Source: Sphingobium yanoikuyae (lineage in GTDB: Bacteria; Pseudomonadota; Alphaproteobacteria; Sphingomonadales; Sphingomonadaceae). From it: a DNA stretch of 64,000 nt. Made by a program: the position numbers and the translations under genes. A model generated the notes under the pieces. That model was not told the DNA's origin. It saw only the letters and a program-made list of their open reading frames with translations, and searched no databases. Each line of letters opens with the position of its first letter. Position 1 is the first letter of the stretch. The stretch lies in assembly GCF_034424525.1 (NCBI RefSeq), contig NZ_CP139979.1, positions 4,921,501-4,985,500 on the forward strand. Reading direction: 5' to 3'. Shown piece by piece: positions 41,943 through 50,383 of this stretch.

Positions 41943-43147
41943 CCGCGCGCTGCCCGGAAGCGGGCGAGACCGGCGTCAAGGTCGGCGATCAGGTCGGCGG
42001 GATCCTCCAGCCCGATCTGCAGCCGGATGACCGGGCCTTCCGCCTGCCATATGGTCGCGGTGCGATAGCGGGCCGGATCGACCGGCAGGGCCAGGCTCTC
42101 GAACCCGCCCCAACTATAGCCGATGCCGAAATGGGCGAGCCCGTCGATCAGCGCGGCGCGGGCCGTCTCGTCCCCGCCCTGCAGCACGAAGCTGAACAGG
42201 CCGGTCGAGCCGCTGAAATCGCGCGCCCACAGATCATGGCCGGGGCAGTCGGGCAGAGCGGGGTGCAGCACGCGGGCGACATCGGGCTGGTCCTTCAGCC
42301 ACTGCGCGATCTCCAGCGCGCTCGCCTGATGCTGGGCCAGGCGGACGCCCAGCGTGCGCAGGCCGCGGCTGGCAAGCCAGGCATCGTCGGGGCTGGTCAT
42401 CTGGCCGAACAGATAAGCGGACTGGCGGACCTTGGGGAACAGCGCCGGTGTGGCAGTGACCGACCCCATCATCACATCGCTATGACCGACAATATATTTG
42501 GTGCAGGCGAGGATCGCGATGTCCACGCCATGGGCCAGCGCCGGGAAGAAAAGCGGCGTCGCCCAGGTATTGTCGAGCAGGGTGACGATGCCGCGATCGC
42601 GCGCGATGGCAGTGATCGCAGGCACGTCCTGCACCTCGAAGGTCAGGCTGCCGGGGCATTCCAGGAAGATGGCGCGGGTGCGATCGGTCAGCAGCTCGGC
42701 GATGCCGGCGCCGATGGTCGGATCATAATAGAGCGTCTCGACGCCGAAGGGTTTGAGCACCTGTTCGCAGAAATTGCGGGTCGGGTCATAGGCGCTGTCG
42801 ACCATCAGCAACTGGTCGCCCGGCCGCAGCACCGCCATCAGCGCGCAGGCGATCGCCGCCACGCCCGAGGGAAAGAGCATCGTGCCCTCCGCGCCCGGCT
42901 CCATCTCGGTCAGCGCATCGGCCAGGCTCCAGCTGGTCGGCGTGCCCTTGCGCCCGTAGAACAGCCGTTCATGGGTGCTGCTGCCGGCCGCCTTCCGCAG
43001 ATGGGCGACATCGTCATAGAGGATGGTGGACGCGCGCCACACGCCCGGACTGACGATCGCGCCGGGTTGTCCCGGCATGCCGGTCCAGTCGGCGCGTCGG
43101 CCGGCCTGCGCCAGCTTGGTTAGCGGCCTTCTGCTGTCCTCGCTCAT
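41939..43147 (-). CDS. metC: Cystathionine beta-lyase (Cys/Met-metabolism PLP enzyme)
   Basis: A 402-residue enzyme of the Cys/Met-metabolism PLP family, converting cystathionine to homocysteine. Key segments are FYGRKGTPTSWSLADAL, FPSGVAAIACAL, DNTWATPLFF (PLP Asp) and the Schiff-base lysine in CTKYIVGHSDVMMGSV. GIGYSWGGFESLALP fits MetC rather than MetB. ATG 43147 overlaps the stop of the sulfurtransferase gene and the stop overlaps the channel gene, both as ATGA, so the three are tightly coupled. Confidence 0.92.
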   Translation of the reverse strand: MSEDSRRPLTKLAQAGRRADWTGMPGQPGAIVSPGVWRASTILYDDVAHLRKAAGSSTHERLFYGRKGTPTSWSLADALTEMEPGAEGTMLFPSGVAAIACALMAVLRPGDQLLMVDSAYDPTRNFCEQVLKPFGVETLYYDPTIGAGIAELLTDRTRAIFLECPGSLTFEVQDVPAITAIARDRGIVTLLDNTWATPLFFPALAHGVDIAILACTKYIVGHSDVMMGSVTATPALFPKVRQSAYLFGQMTSPDDAWLASRGLRTLGVRLAQHQASALEIAQWLKDQPDVARVLHPALPDCPGHDLWARDFSGSTGLFSFVLQGGDETARAALIDGLAHFGIGYSWGGFESLALPVDPARYRTATIWQAEGPVIRLQIGLEDPADLIADLDAGLARFRAARG

Positions 43148-43992
43148 GCGGCCGGCCCGGTCGCCTTGGGCGTGGCGGGATCGAAGCCCCATTCCGACCA
43201 GCTGCCGTCATAGAGGCTGACGTCGCGCTTCCCGAGTGTTTCGAGCGCCGCGAGGATGATCGCGGCGGTCACGCCGCTGCCGCAGGTGGTGATGATCGGC
43301 CGGTCGAGATCGGTGCCGGCGTCGATCAGCAGGCGGCGCAGTTCCTCGCCCTGCTTCAAGCTGTTGTCGGCGGCAAAGAAGGCGGAGGAGGGGATGTTGC
43401 GGCTGCCGGGAATATGGCCCGACGCCATGCCGGGGCGCGGTTCGGCCTCGGCGCCGGTGAAGCGCCCCGCGCCGCGCGCGTCGAGCAGTTGCGCCGTGCC
43501 GCTGTCGAGATTGGCGAGGATGTCCGCCTTGCTACGGACCTGTGTGCGGTCCAGCCGGGCGACGGCGTTGCCCGGCGCGATGGCGGGCGTGCCGCTGTCG
43601 ACCTGGCGGCCTTCGGCGACCCATTTGGGCAGGCCGCCGTCCAGGATCGCAGCCGATGCGCCCAGGCCATAGACGCGCATCATCCACCAGCCGCGCGCCG
43701 CGCTGTGGGTCGGGCTGTTGTCATAGACGACGATGCGGCTGTCGGCGTTGACGCCCAGCGCCTGCATGCGCTGCGTCATCAGCGCGTCGGGCGGCAACTG
43801 GCCCGGCACCGGATCGGCGGGATCGCTGAGGCTCGGCAGGTCCATGAAGGCGGCGCCGGGAATATGGGCCGCGTCGAACTCGGCGCGCGGATCGCGCGGC
43901 GTGCCGGGCAGGAACAGGCTGGCGTCGAGAATGACGAGATCGGGCTTGCCGATTTCGCCGGCCAGCCAGTCGGTGGAAACGAGAATGTCCAT
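43144..43992 (-). CDS. sseA: 3-mercaptopyruvate/thiosulfate sulfurtransferase
   Basis: A tandem rhodanese of 282 residues. The inactive N-terminal domain contains RAEFDAAHIPGAAFMDLPSL and IVVYDNSPTHSAARGWWM. The C-terminal domain holds the catalytic loop TTCGSGVTAAI, in which CGSGVTA marks SseA-type 3-mercaptopyruvate sulfurtransferases. It transfers sulfane sulfur to thiols or cyanide in the cytoplasm. It heads the sulfur operon with metC. ATG 43992 begins MDILVSTDWL; the longer frame to 44022 is less likely. Confidence 0.92.
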   Translation of the reverse strand: MDILVSTDWLAGEIGKPDLVILDASLFLPGTPRDPRAEFDAAHIPGAAFMDLPSLSDPADPVPGQLPPDALMTQRMQALGVNADSRIVVYDNSPTHSAARGWWMMRVYGLGASAAILDGGLPKWVAEGRQVDSGTPAIAPGNAVARLDRTQVRSKADILANLDSGTAQLLDARGAGRFTGAEAEPRPGMASGHIPGSRNIPSSAFFAADNSLKQGEELRRLLIDAGTDLDRPIITTCGSGVTAAIILAALETLGKRDVSLYDGSWSEWGFDPATPKATGPAA

Positions 43993-44058
43993 GCGGCCCC
44001 TTTTGCCTTGTCCGGCAGGCACTTTAGGAGCGCCTGGCCGGACAGGAAAGGGAAATGC

Positions 44059-45354
44059 TCAGGCCGGCGGCACTTCGGCGGCGGCGCGGGCGGCCGGCCG
44101 GCGAAATTGGCGCGGCCCCTGGTCGAGGCGGAAGGGCGACAGGCGTTCGGCGGGCGGATCCTGTTCCTGGCCGACGATGAAGGCCCGGCCGGTGCGGCCG
44201 GTGCCTTCGGGCGCTTCCTCATCCTCGCCCCAGCGATAATGGGCGTCGAAGGCGGCGATCGGCACCAGCAGTGTCCGCTCGCCCATCGTCACCGGCACGA
44301 TCTCGTCCTGGGCCAGGCGCAGCTCGTTGGTCATGCGCACGGTTTCGCCCGGCGCGATCGAGACGATCGAATGCAGCGGCATGCCGGTCTCGCCACCGAA
44401 GAAATGGCGCAGCAACGCATCCTGCTGCGCGCCCGCATTGCCCAATATGCCGCGCACCATGATGTCGCGGGCCGGGCGATCGCCGCGATTGTGGAGCAGC
44501 AGCGTATAGCCGATGGTCACACCGATCAGCGAGGAGCGGGCGAGGCTGATGTCGAGGCCGAGGTCGATCCAGGGGCGATCGCCGGCGTCGCTGGCCGGCG
44601 CCGATGCCACGGGTTCGGGGGCTGTTGCCGGTGTGGGCGCGGGAGCAGGCGGGGGCGGCGCAACGGGGGCTGGGGCTGGCTGGGGGGCTGCCGGGGGGGG
44701 CGCGCTCGCCGGCACGGCGTCGACGTCCGCCCCCGCACGACGGCGCCGCATCAGCAGAAAGCCGGCGATCACCGCCAGCGCGGCGATGGCGGCGGCGATC
44801 CAGGGCCAGCTCAGACCCTGCGCTTCGGTTGCCGGCGCGGGTTCGGCAGTGGTGACGCTGTTGTCGGCCGTGACCGGCTCGGGCGCGGGCAGGGCGGCCG
44901 GCGACGGCGTTTCCACGGCGTTGGCGGCATTGTCCGGTTCCGCCACAGCGGGCGCCGGGCTGGGCTGCGCCGGTGTGGTGTCGCGCGCGGCCGGGCGTTC
45001 GGCCGGGGTAGGGGCGGGCGTCGTGCGCGGTGTTTCGGTGCGCGTCGGCGCTGGCGTCGGTGTCGGGCGCTGCGATGCGGGGGCAGGCGTGGTCGCTGGC
45101 GGGCGCTGGGTCGGCGCCGGCGTCACCGTGGGGGCGACGATCGGCGGCAGCGACGGAGTGGGCGTCGGGGTCGGCGTTGCCGTGCCCCGGAACACGTCGA
45201 GTTCCGGGCCTTGACGGCGCGGGTCATCGGCCGGCGGCGGCGGCGCGGCGCGCTGCAGATTGACGACCGGATCGCTGCCGGTGGCTTGCTGTGCCAGCGC
45301 GGGTGTGACTGCCAGCAGCGGCAGGGCGGAAAAGAACAGACGCATAGACCCCAT
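44059..45354 (-). CDS. Proline/threonine-rich single-pass membrane protein, unknown function
   Basis: A 431-residue envelope protein that I cannot name. A signal peptide (FFSALPLLAVTPALAQ) leads into a long Pro/Thr/Ala-rich periplasmic region (about 30-190). Then come a membrane helix (WPWIAAAIAALAVIAGFLLM) with RRRR stop-transfer, a second Pro-rich linker and a folded C-terminal domain. The last has LARSSLIGVTIGYTLLLHNR and IAPGETVRMTNELRLAQ, which resembles a beta-sandwich. The C-domain would be cytoplasmic. It is probably single-gene; the start at 45354 is chosen from a weak AGGG. Confidence 0.65.
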   Translation of the reverse strand: MGSMRLFFSALPLLAVTPALAQQATGSDPVVNLQRAAPPPPADDPRRQGPELDVFRGTATPTPTPTPSLPPIVAPTVTPAPTQRPPATTPAPASQRPTPTPAPTRTETPRTTPAPTPAERPAARDTTPAQPSPAPAVAEPDNAANAVETPSPAALPAPEPVTADNSVTTAEPAPATEAQGLSWPWIAAAIAALAVIAGFLLMRRRRAGADVDAVPASAPPPAAPQPAPAPVAPPPPAPAPTPATAPEPVASAPASDAGDRPWIDLGLDISLARSSLIGVTIGYTLLLHNRGDRPARDIMVRGILGNAGAQQDALLRHFFGGETGMPLHSIVSIAPGETVRMTNELRLAQDEIVPVTMGERTLLVPIAAFDAHYRWGEDEEAPEGTGRTGRAFIVGQEQDPPAERLSPFRLDQGPRQFRRPAARAAAEVPPA

Positions 45355-45454
45355 GGCCCTGCCAAGGCAGAAATTTTGCTGAACGCCAGATGAACGGATG
45401 GCCTTGCGCGCCGGACCGATGACAAATTGCGTGTAATCGACTACATGCGCCCTC

Positions 45455-45907
45455 ATGACCGATACCCCGCTCCATCTCGGCCGCGCCAGCACCCTGCCGC
45501 AGCGGCCCGAGGACGCCGTCCTCGACTATGTCCCCAATCCCCGTCCGGGCAAGCCCTATCTGGTGCGCTTCACGGCGCCGGAATTCACCTCGCTCTGCCC
45601 GGTGACCGGCCAGCCCGACTTCGCCCATCTGGTGATCGACTATGCGCCCGGCGCGACGATCGTCGAATCCAAGGCGCTCAAGCTGTTCCTGGGCAGCTTC
45701 CGCAACCATGCCGGCTTCCATGAGGATTGCACCGTCGGCATCGGCGAGCGGCTGTTCACCGAAATGCAGCCGATCTGGCTGCGCATCGGCGGCTATTGGT
45801 ATCCGCGCGGCGGCATCCCGATCGACGTCTTCTGGCAGTCGGGCGAGCCGCCCGCCGGCCTGTGGCTGCCGCCGCAGGACGTGCCGGGCTATCGCGGCCG
45901 CGGCTGA
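45455..45907 (+). CDS. queF: NADPH-dependent 7-cyano-7-deazaguanine reductase (type I QueF)
   Basis: Reduces preQ0 to preQ1 in queuosine biosynthesis, in the cytoplasm. The 150 residues match the short unimodular QueF type. The nucleophilic Cys and the general acid Asp are in [14 protein letters not shown], the substrate Glu in [11 protein letters not shown], and the family segment [12 protein letters not shown] is intact. It stands alone; other queuosine genes are not in the window. No preQ1-type leader was recognised in 45355-45454. Confidence 0.94.
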   Translation: MTDTPLHLGRASTLPQRPEDAVLDYVPNPRPGKPYLVRFTAPEFTSLCPVTGQPDFAHLVIDYAPGATIVESKALKLFLGSFRNHAGFHEDCTVGIGERLFTEMQPIWLRIGGYWYPRGGIPIDVFWQSGEPPAGLWLPPQDVPGYRGRG

Positions 45908-45916
45908 ACCATACGG

Positions 45917-45984
45917 CCGTTCGTTTCGAGCTTGTCGAGAAACAGAGGTGCTTGTCGCTTCTCGACTGGGCTCGAAGCGAACGG
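45917..45984. repeat. Dispersed palindromic repeat, family F
   Basis: CCGTTCGTTTCGAGC and GCTCGAAGCGAACGG, plus the inner arms TTGTCGAGAA and TTCTCGAC, form a long imperfect hairpin 9 bp after queF. This CGAAGCGAACGG-type element is widespread in sphingomonads. The remaining bases to 46158 show only a promoter-like region for the aminopeptidase gene. Confidence 0.75.
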
Positions 45985-46158
45985 AGGAGGGCATTGGCCG
46001 GCCTTCTTGTTGGACGAACGCGCAACAGGCTTCGACCAACGACATTCTCTTGCGGATAGTTCACTTGACCCCCCGCGGGAAAGGGCCGATCCGGTTTGCA
46101 TGTTGCGCGTGACTATGTCTCATTGCGCCATCCAAGCCGTATCGGAGTTGCTTCCCCC

Positions 46159-48807
46159 ATGCCCTTGTCGAAAATCCTGCCGTTCCTGATGGCGGCTGCG
46201 CCGCTGGCGATCGCGGCGCCCGCGCTGGCCCAGACCGCGCCTGCCGGTCCCGCCGCCGGCGTCACCACCCAGCTACCCCGTGGCGCCGCACCCAGCCATT
46301 ATGCGATCGAAGTGACGCCCGATGCGGCGAACCTCAAATTCACCGGCAAGGTGACGATCGACGTCACTGTCGCCGCCGCCATGCCGGCGCTGGTGCTAAA
46401 TGCGGCCGACCTGACCGTTTCCAGCGTCACCCTGACCCCGGCCAAGGGCAAGGCGATCACTGGCACGGCCAAGGTCGATGCCGATGCCCAGACCGTCAGC
46501 CTCGACTTCGGCAAGCCGGTCCAGCCGGGCAGCTACAAGCTGACCATGGTCTATGCCGGCATCATCAACCAACAGGCGAACGGCCTGTTCGCGCTCGACT
46601 ATACCGACAATGAAGGCGCCGCGAAGCGCGCGCTCTTCACCCAGTTCGAGGCGCCCGACGCCCGCCGTTTCGTGCCGAGCTTCGACGAGCCGAGCTACAA
46701 GGCGACGTTCGATCTCTCCGCCGTGGTGCCGGCGGGCCAGTTGGCGGTCGGCAACATGCCGGTCAAGACCAGCAAGGACATCGGTGGCGGGAAAAAGCTG
46801 GTGACCTTCGGCACCAGCCCCAAAATGTCGTCCTATCTGCTCTTCTTTGGCCTGGGCGAACTGGACCGCGCGACCAAGATGGCAGGCAATACCGAAGTCG
46901 GCGTCATCACCGGCCGGGGCAATACCGGCAAGGCGCAGCTGGCGCTCGACGCGTCGGCCGCGATCCTGCCCTATTATAACGACTATTTCGGCGTGCCCTT
47001 CCCGCTGCCCAAGCTCGACAATGTCGCGGGGCCGGGCCAGAGCCAGTTCTTCAGCGCGATGGAGAATTGGGGCGCGATCTTCACCTTCGAACGCACCCTG
47101 CTGGTCGATCCGCGCTTCACCTCGGAAGAGACCAAGCGCGCCATTTATGAAGTGGCCGCGCATGAAATGGCGCATCAGTGGTTCGGCGATCTCGTCACCA
47201 TGGCCTGGTGGGACGATCTCTGGCTGAACGAGGGTTTTGCGAGCTGGATGGCGACCAAGGTCACCGACAAGCTGAACCCGGAATGGGAAGCGCTGCTGTC
47301 GCGCGTCGATGGCCGCGAGCGGGCGATGAGCCTCGACGCGCTCAAGACCACCCATCCGGTCGTGCAGAAGATCACCACCGTCGATCAGGTGAACCAGGCG
47401 TTTGACGCCATCACCTATCAGAAGGGCGAAGCGGTCATCACCATGCTCGAAGGCTATGCCGGCGAAGATGCGTGGAAGGCGGGCATCCAGTCCTATATGA
47501 AGAGCCACGCCTATGGGAACACCGTCACCGACGATCTGTGGAAGGCGGTCGAGGGCGCGGGCGCCAAGGGCCTGGTCAGCATCGCGCATGATTTCACCAG
47601 CCAGCCGGGCATCCCGCTGGTCAAGGTGGAGAGCGCCCAGTGCCAGGGCGGCAACACCATCCTGACGCTGAGTCAGGGCGAGTATAGCCGCGACGCCAAG
47701 GACAAGGCGCCGCTCAAGTGGAATGTGCCGGTCAAGGCGCAGGTGCAGGGCGGCGAGGCGCAGCGCCTGATCCTGCAGGGCAATGGCCAGATCACGCTGC
47801 CGGGCTGCGGCGCCTATGTCATCAATGCGGGGCAGACCGGCTATTATCGCTCGCTCTATCCCGCCGCCAATATCCAGGCGCTGGCCAAGGGCTTCAGCCA
47901 GTTGTCCAGCATGGACCAGACCGGCCTGATGGCGGACAATTTCCAGCTGGCGCTGGGCGGATACCAGCCGATCGGCCTGGCGCTCGATCTGGTCGACGCC
48001 GTGCCGGTGACCGGTAGCCCGGCCGTGCTGGCCGAAGTGCCCGGCTATTTGAAGAGCAGCTATGACATGCTGGAGGGCGACGCCGCTGCCCAGGCGAAGG
48101 TCGCGGCCTATGCCTCGGCCAAGCTGACCCCGGCGCTGACGGCCATCGGCTATGATGCCAAGGCCGGCGAAGGGCCGCAGGTGCCGGTGCTGCGCACCAG
48201 CCTGGTCGCGACGCTGGGCAGCATGGGCGACAAGGGCGTCGTGGCTGAGGCCAACCGTCGCTTCGCCGCGCTGGCGACCAACCCGGCCGCGCTCGATGGG
48301 CCGCTGCGCAATGTCTGGCTGGGCATCATCGCCCAGAATGCCGACCAGGCGACCTGGGACAAGCTGCGCGTGATGGCCAAGGGCGCGCAGAGCGACCTTG
48401 AAAAGAGCACGCTCTACGCGCTGCTCGGCAAGGCGAAGGACGAGAAGCTGGGTAGCCAGGCTCTGGATCTCGCCCTAACCGATGAGCCGGGCAAGACCAC
48501 CAGCGCGGCGATCATCGGCCAGGTGGGCGTCGCCCATCCGATGTTGGCGGTCGACTATGTGCTGGCGCACAAGGCGCAATATGAGGCGCTGATCGACGTG
48601 TCGGCCCGCAGCCAGGCGCTGGCCCGTCTGGGCGGCGGATCGGCCGACCCGGCGATGGTGACCAAGCTCGACGCCTATGCGACCCAGTATCTGACGCCGG
48701 AATCGCGCAAGGTGGTCGATCGCTCGATCGCCGCGATCAAGACCCGGATCGAGACGCGCAGCCGCCTGAAGGCGCCGACCGCGGCCTGGTTCGCAGCGAA
48801 GAAATAA
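46159..48807 (+). CDS. M1-family aminopeptidase, periplasmic
   Basis: An 882-residue zinc aminopeptidase. A signal peptide (residues 1-25, APALAQ) shows export. The M1 motifs are all present: the substrate-binding exopeptidase loop FFSAMENWGAIF (G-x-M-E-N class) and the zinc site EVAAHEMAHQWFGDLVTM with the second Glu in LWLNEGFASW. An ERAP1-like C-terminal helical domain occupies about 540-850. It likely trims peptides for uptake from the periplasm. ATG 46159 was chosen for the signal peptide; a frame from 46096 is open but unsupported. Confidence 0.93.
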   Translation: MPLSKILPFLMAAAPLAIAAPALAQTAPAGPAAGVTTQLPRGAAPSHYAIEVTPDAANLKFTGKVTIDVTVAAAMPALVLNAADLTVSSVTLTPAKGKAITGTAKVDADAQTVSLDFGKPVQPGSYKLTMVYAGIINQQANGLFALDYTDNEGAAKRALFTQFEAPDARRFVPSFDEPSYKATFDLSAVVPAGQLAVGNMPVKTSKDIGGGKKLVTFGTSPKMSSYLLFFGLGELDRATKMAGNTEVGVITGRGNTGKAQLALDASAAILPYYNDYFGVPFPLPKLDNVAGPGQSQFFSAMENWGAIFTFERTLLVDPRFTSEETKRAIYEVAAHEMAHQWFGDLVTMAWWDDLWLNEGFASWMATKVTDKLNPEWEALLSRVDGRERAMSLDALKTTHPVVQKITTVDQVNQAFDAITYQKGEAVITMLEGYAGEDAWKAGIQSYMKSHAYGNTVTDDLWKAVEGAGAKGLVSIAHDFTSQPGIPLVKVESAQCQGGNTILTLSQGEYSRDAKDKAPLKWNVPVKAQVQGGEAQRLILQGNGQITLPGCGAYVINAGQTGYYRSLYPAANIQALAKGFSQLSSMDQTGLMADNFQLALGGYQPIGLALDLVDAVPVTGSPAVLAEVPGYLKSSYDMLEGDAAAQAKVAAYASAKLTPALTAIGYDAKAGEGPQVPVLRTSLVATLGSMGDKGVVAEANRRFAALATNPAALDGPLRNVWLGIIAQNADQATWDKLRVMAKGAQSDLEKSTLYALLGKAKDEKLGSQALDLALTDEPGKTTSAAIIGQVGVAHPMLAVDYVLAHKAQYEALIDVSARSQALARLGGGSADPAMVTKLDAYATQYLTPESRKVVDRSIAAIKTRIETRSRLKAPTAAWFAAKK

Positions 48808-48814
48808 GGGCATG

Positions 48815-48841
48815 GGGCGGCGGAGCGATCCGCCGCCCTTT
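48815..48841 (+). terminator. Intrinsic terminator after the M1 aminopeptidase gene
   Basis: GGGCGGCGGA-GCGA-TCCGCCGCCC is a 10-bp perfect stem with a tetraloop followed by TTT. It separates the aminopeptidase gene from the downstream Nudix gene. Confidence 0.8.
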
Positions 48842-48856
48842 CCAAATGGGAAGAGC

Positions 48857-49261
48857 ATGAATCAGACGGAACCACGGGTCGGATGCGGCGCGGCGATCCT
48901 GCGCGACGGCAAGTTGCTGCTGGTGCAGCGACGGCGGGAGCCGGAAGCGGGGCATTGGGGCCTGCCGGGCGGCAAGGTCGACCTGTTCGAGGCGATGGCC
49001 GCCGCGGCCGAGCGCGAGATTTTCGAGGAGCTGGGCCTGACGATCAGGGCGCGTGAATTGCTGTGCCTGACGGACCAGATCGATGAAGCACGCGGCACCC
49101 ATTGGGTCGCGCCAGTCTATCTGGTTGAGGATGCGCAGGGCGAACCGGTGGTGAAGGAGCCCGACGCGCTGGCGCGCTGCGGCTGGTTTGCGCTGGATGC
49201 GCTGCCGCAGCCACTGACCCTGTCGACACGGGCGGCGCTGGCCGCCTTGCAGGCGCGATAA
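48857..49261 (+). CDS. Nudix hydrolase
   Basis: A 134-residue Nudix enzyme. The Nudix box is complete: GGKVDLFEAMAAAAEREIFE followed by ELGL. The start is RVGCGAAILRDGKLLLVQRR, and the final part is TLSTRAALAALQAR. The short form with ALRDG and WGLPGGKV resembles NUDT/MutT-like ADP-ribose or nucleotide pyrophosphohydrolases; the substrate is unknown. GGGAAGAG precedes ATG 48857. It is convergent with the phytase gene across a shared terminator. Confidence 0.9.
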   Translation: MNQTEPRVGCGAAILRDGKLLLVQRRREPEAGHWGLPGGKVDLFEAMAAAAEREIFEELGLTIRARELLCLTDQIDEARGTHWVAPVYLVEDAQGEPVVKEPDALARCGWFALDALPQPLTLSTRAALAALQAR

Positions 49262-49266
49262 CAAGG

Positions 49267-49293
49267 AAGGGCGGCATCGCGGCCGCCCTTTCC
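49267..49293. terminator. Bidirectional terminator between Nudix and phytase genes
   Basis: AAGGGCGGC-ATCGCG-GCCGCCCTT is a 9-bp perfect stem, followed by TT on the plus strand and by TT on the minus strand. It lies between two convergent genes and serves both. Confidence 0.78.
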
Positions 49294-49301
49294 GGTTTCG
49301 G

Positions 49302-50375
49302 TCAGTTCGGCAGGCCCAATGCCCTGGCGATGTCGTCCCAGGCGAGCAGCTTGAAATTCTGCGCCGCCGCCGCGTTATGGCCGTCCTGCGCGATGAACAG
49401 CCCGCCGGGATAGGCCGGGCCGAAATCGCCCAGCATCAGTTCGATGCCGTCGGTTTCCTCCGACCCGCCAATCGCGCCATCGACGATGCGGAAGCGACCG
49501 ACATAGGCGTCGTCGGACAGACGATAGGCGACATAGGCATTGTCACCCTGGCTGGAGACGAGGACATAGCCATCCTTCTCGCCGATCGCGGCGATGGCGA
49601 CGCCTTCGGCATCCATCACCAGATGCTTGCCATCCGCCGACGCGATCTTCGTGGGCGTGGTGGCGCCAGATGCGCGCGCGTCGAAGCGCCAAAGGCCGAC
49701 ATCTTCCTCCGCGACATAGAGGATCCCGGTGCGGTCATCCACGGCGCAGCCTTCCGACTGGGTGCCAAGCTTCATGCTGCGGACGATCCGGCCGGTCGGC
49801 GTGGCGCCGGAGGCGTCGATCGCGACCTGATTGATCGTCCCGTCTTTCAGCACGATGAAGGCGTAGGTCGCCTCCGGTGCTTTGTACAGGCAGATGCCAT
49901 AGGCCTCGCCCTTGCCGGCATCGACCTTGCCCAGGGCTGTCAACTTCGCTGTCACGCTGTCGAGGTGGAACAGGGCGAGCTTGGCGTTCGCCACATCATT
50001 GCGGTCCGACGCGACCACCAGGATACCGGCCTGGCCGTTCACCGCCACGCCGTCGCGCAGATCGACATTGTTGACCCGGCCGGCGTCCAGGAAATCGCGG
50101 GTCTTGCCGTCCAGGCCATAGACATAGAGGCCGGCCTTCTTGTCGGTGCCGACGATCAGGCTGGCGGCCGGGTTGGCGGCATTGCGCCAGATCGCCGGAT
50201 CATCCGCCGCGTCGGCATTGGGCGTGCCGACCGGCATGGTTTCGCCGCGCGCAGTGACGGTCACGGCCGGGGTCGCATTGGCGATGCGCACTTCGACCGG
50301 CACTTCCGTTTCGGTGGTGGTGCAGGCGGCCAGCGCGAGAAGGCTGGTGAGCGACAGGGCTAAGGGCTTCATCAT
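49302..50375 (-). CDS. Beta-propeller phytase (3-phytase), lipoprotein
   Basis: A 357-residue secreted phytase of the beta-propeller type, which removes phosphates from inositol hexakisphosphate. The lipobox LLALAAC (Cys about residue 18) places it at the membrane. Family features are ADAADDPAIW, NNVDLRDGVAV, GICLYKAPEATYAF, QSEGCAVDDRTGILYVAEED and MDAEGVAI, with many acidic calcium ligands. ATG 50375 follows GAGGA by 6 bp. It is the last gene of an operon with a metallophosphatase and a TonB-dependent receptor, so the three together look like a phytate-use system. Confidence 0.9.
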   Translation of the reverse strand: MMKPLALSLTSLLALAACTTTETEVPVEVRIANATPAVTVTARGETMPVGTPNADAADDPAIWRNAANPAASLIVGTDKKAGLYVYGLDGKTRDFLDAGRVNNVDLRDGVAVNGQAGILVVASDRNDVANAKLALFHLDSVTAKLTALGKVDAGKGEAYGICLYKAPEATYAFIVLKDGTINQVAIDASGATPTGRIVRSMKLGTQSEGCAVDDRTGILYVAEEDVGLWRFDARASGATTPTKIASADGKHLVMDAEGVAIAAIGEKDGYVLVSSQGDNAYVAYRLSDDAYVGRFRIVDGAIGGSEETDGIELMLGDFGPAYPGGLFIAQDGHNAAAAQNFKLLAWDDIARALGLPN

Positions 50376-50383
50376 GATATTCC

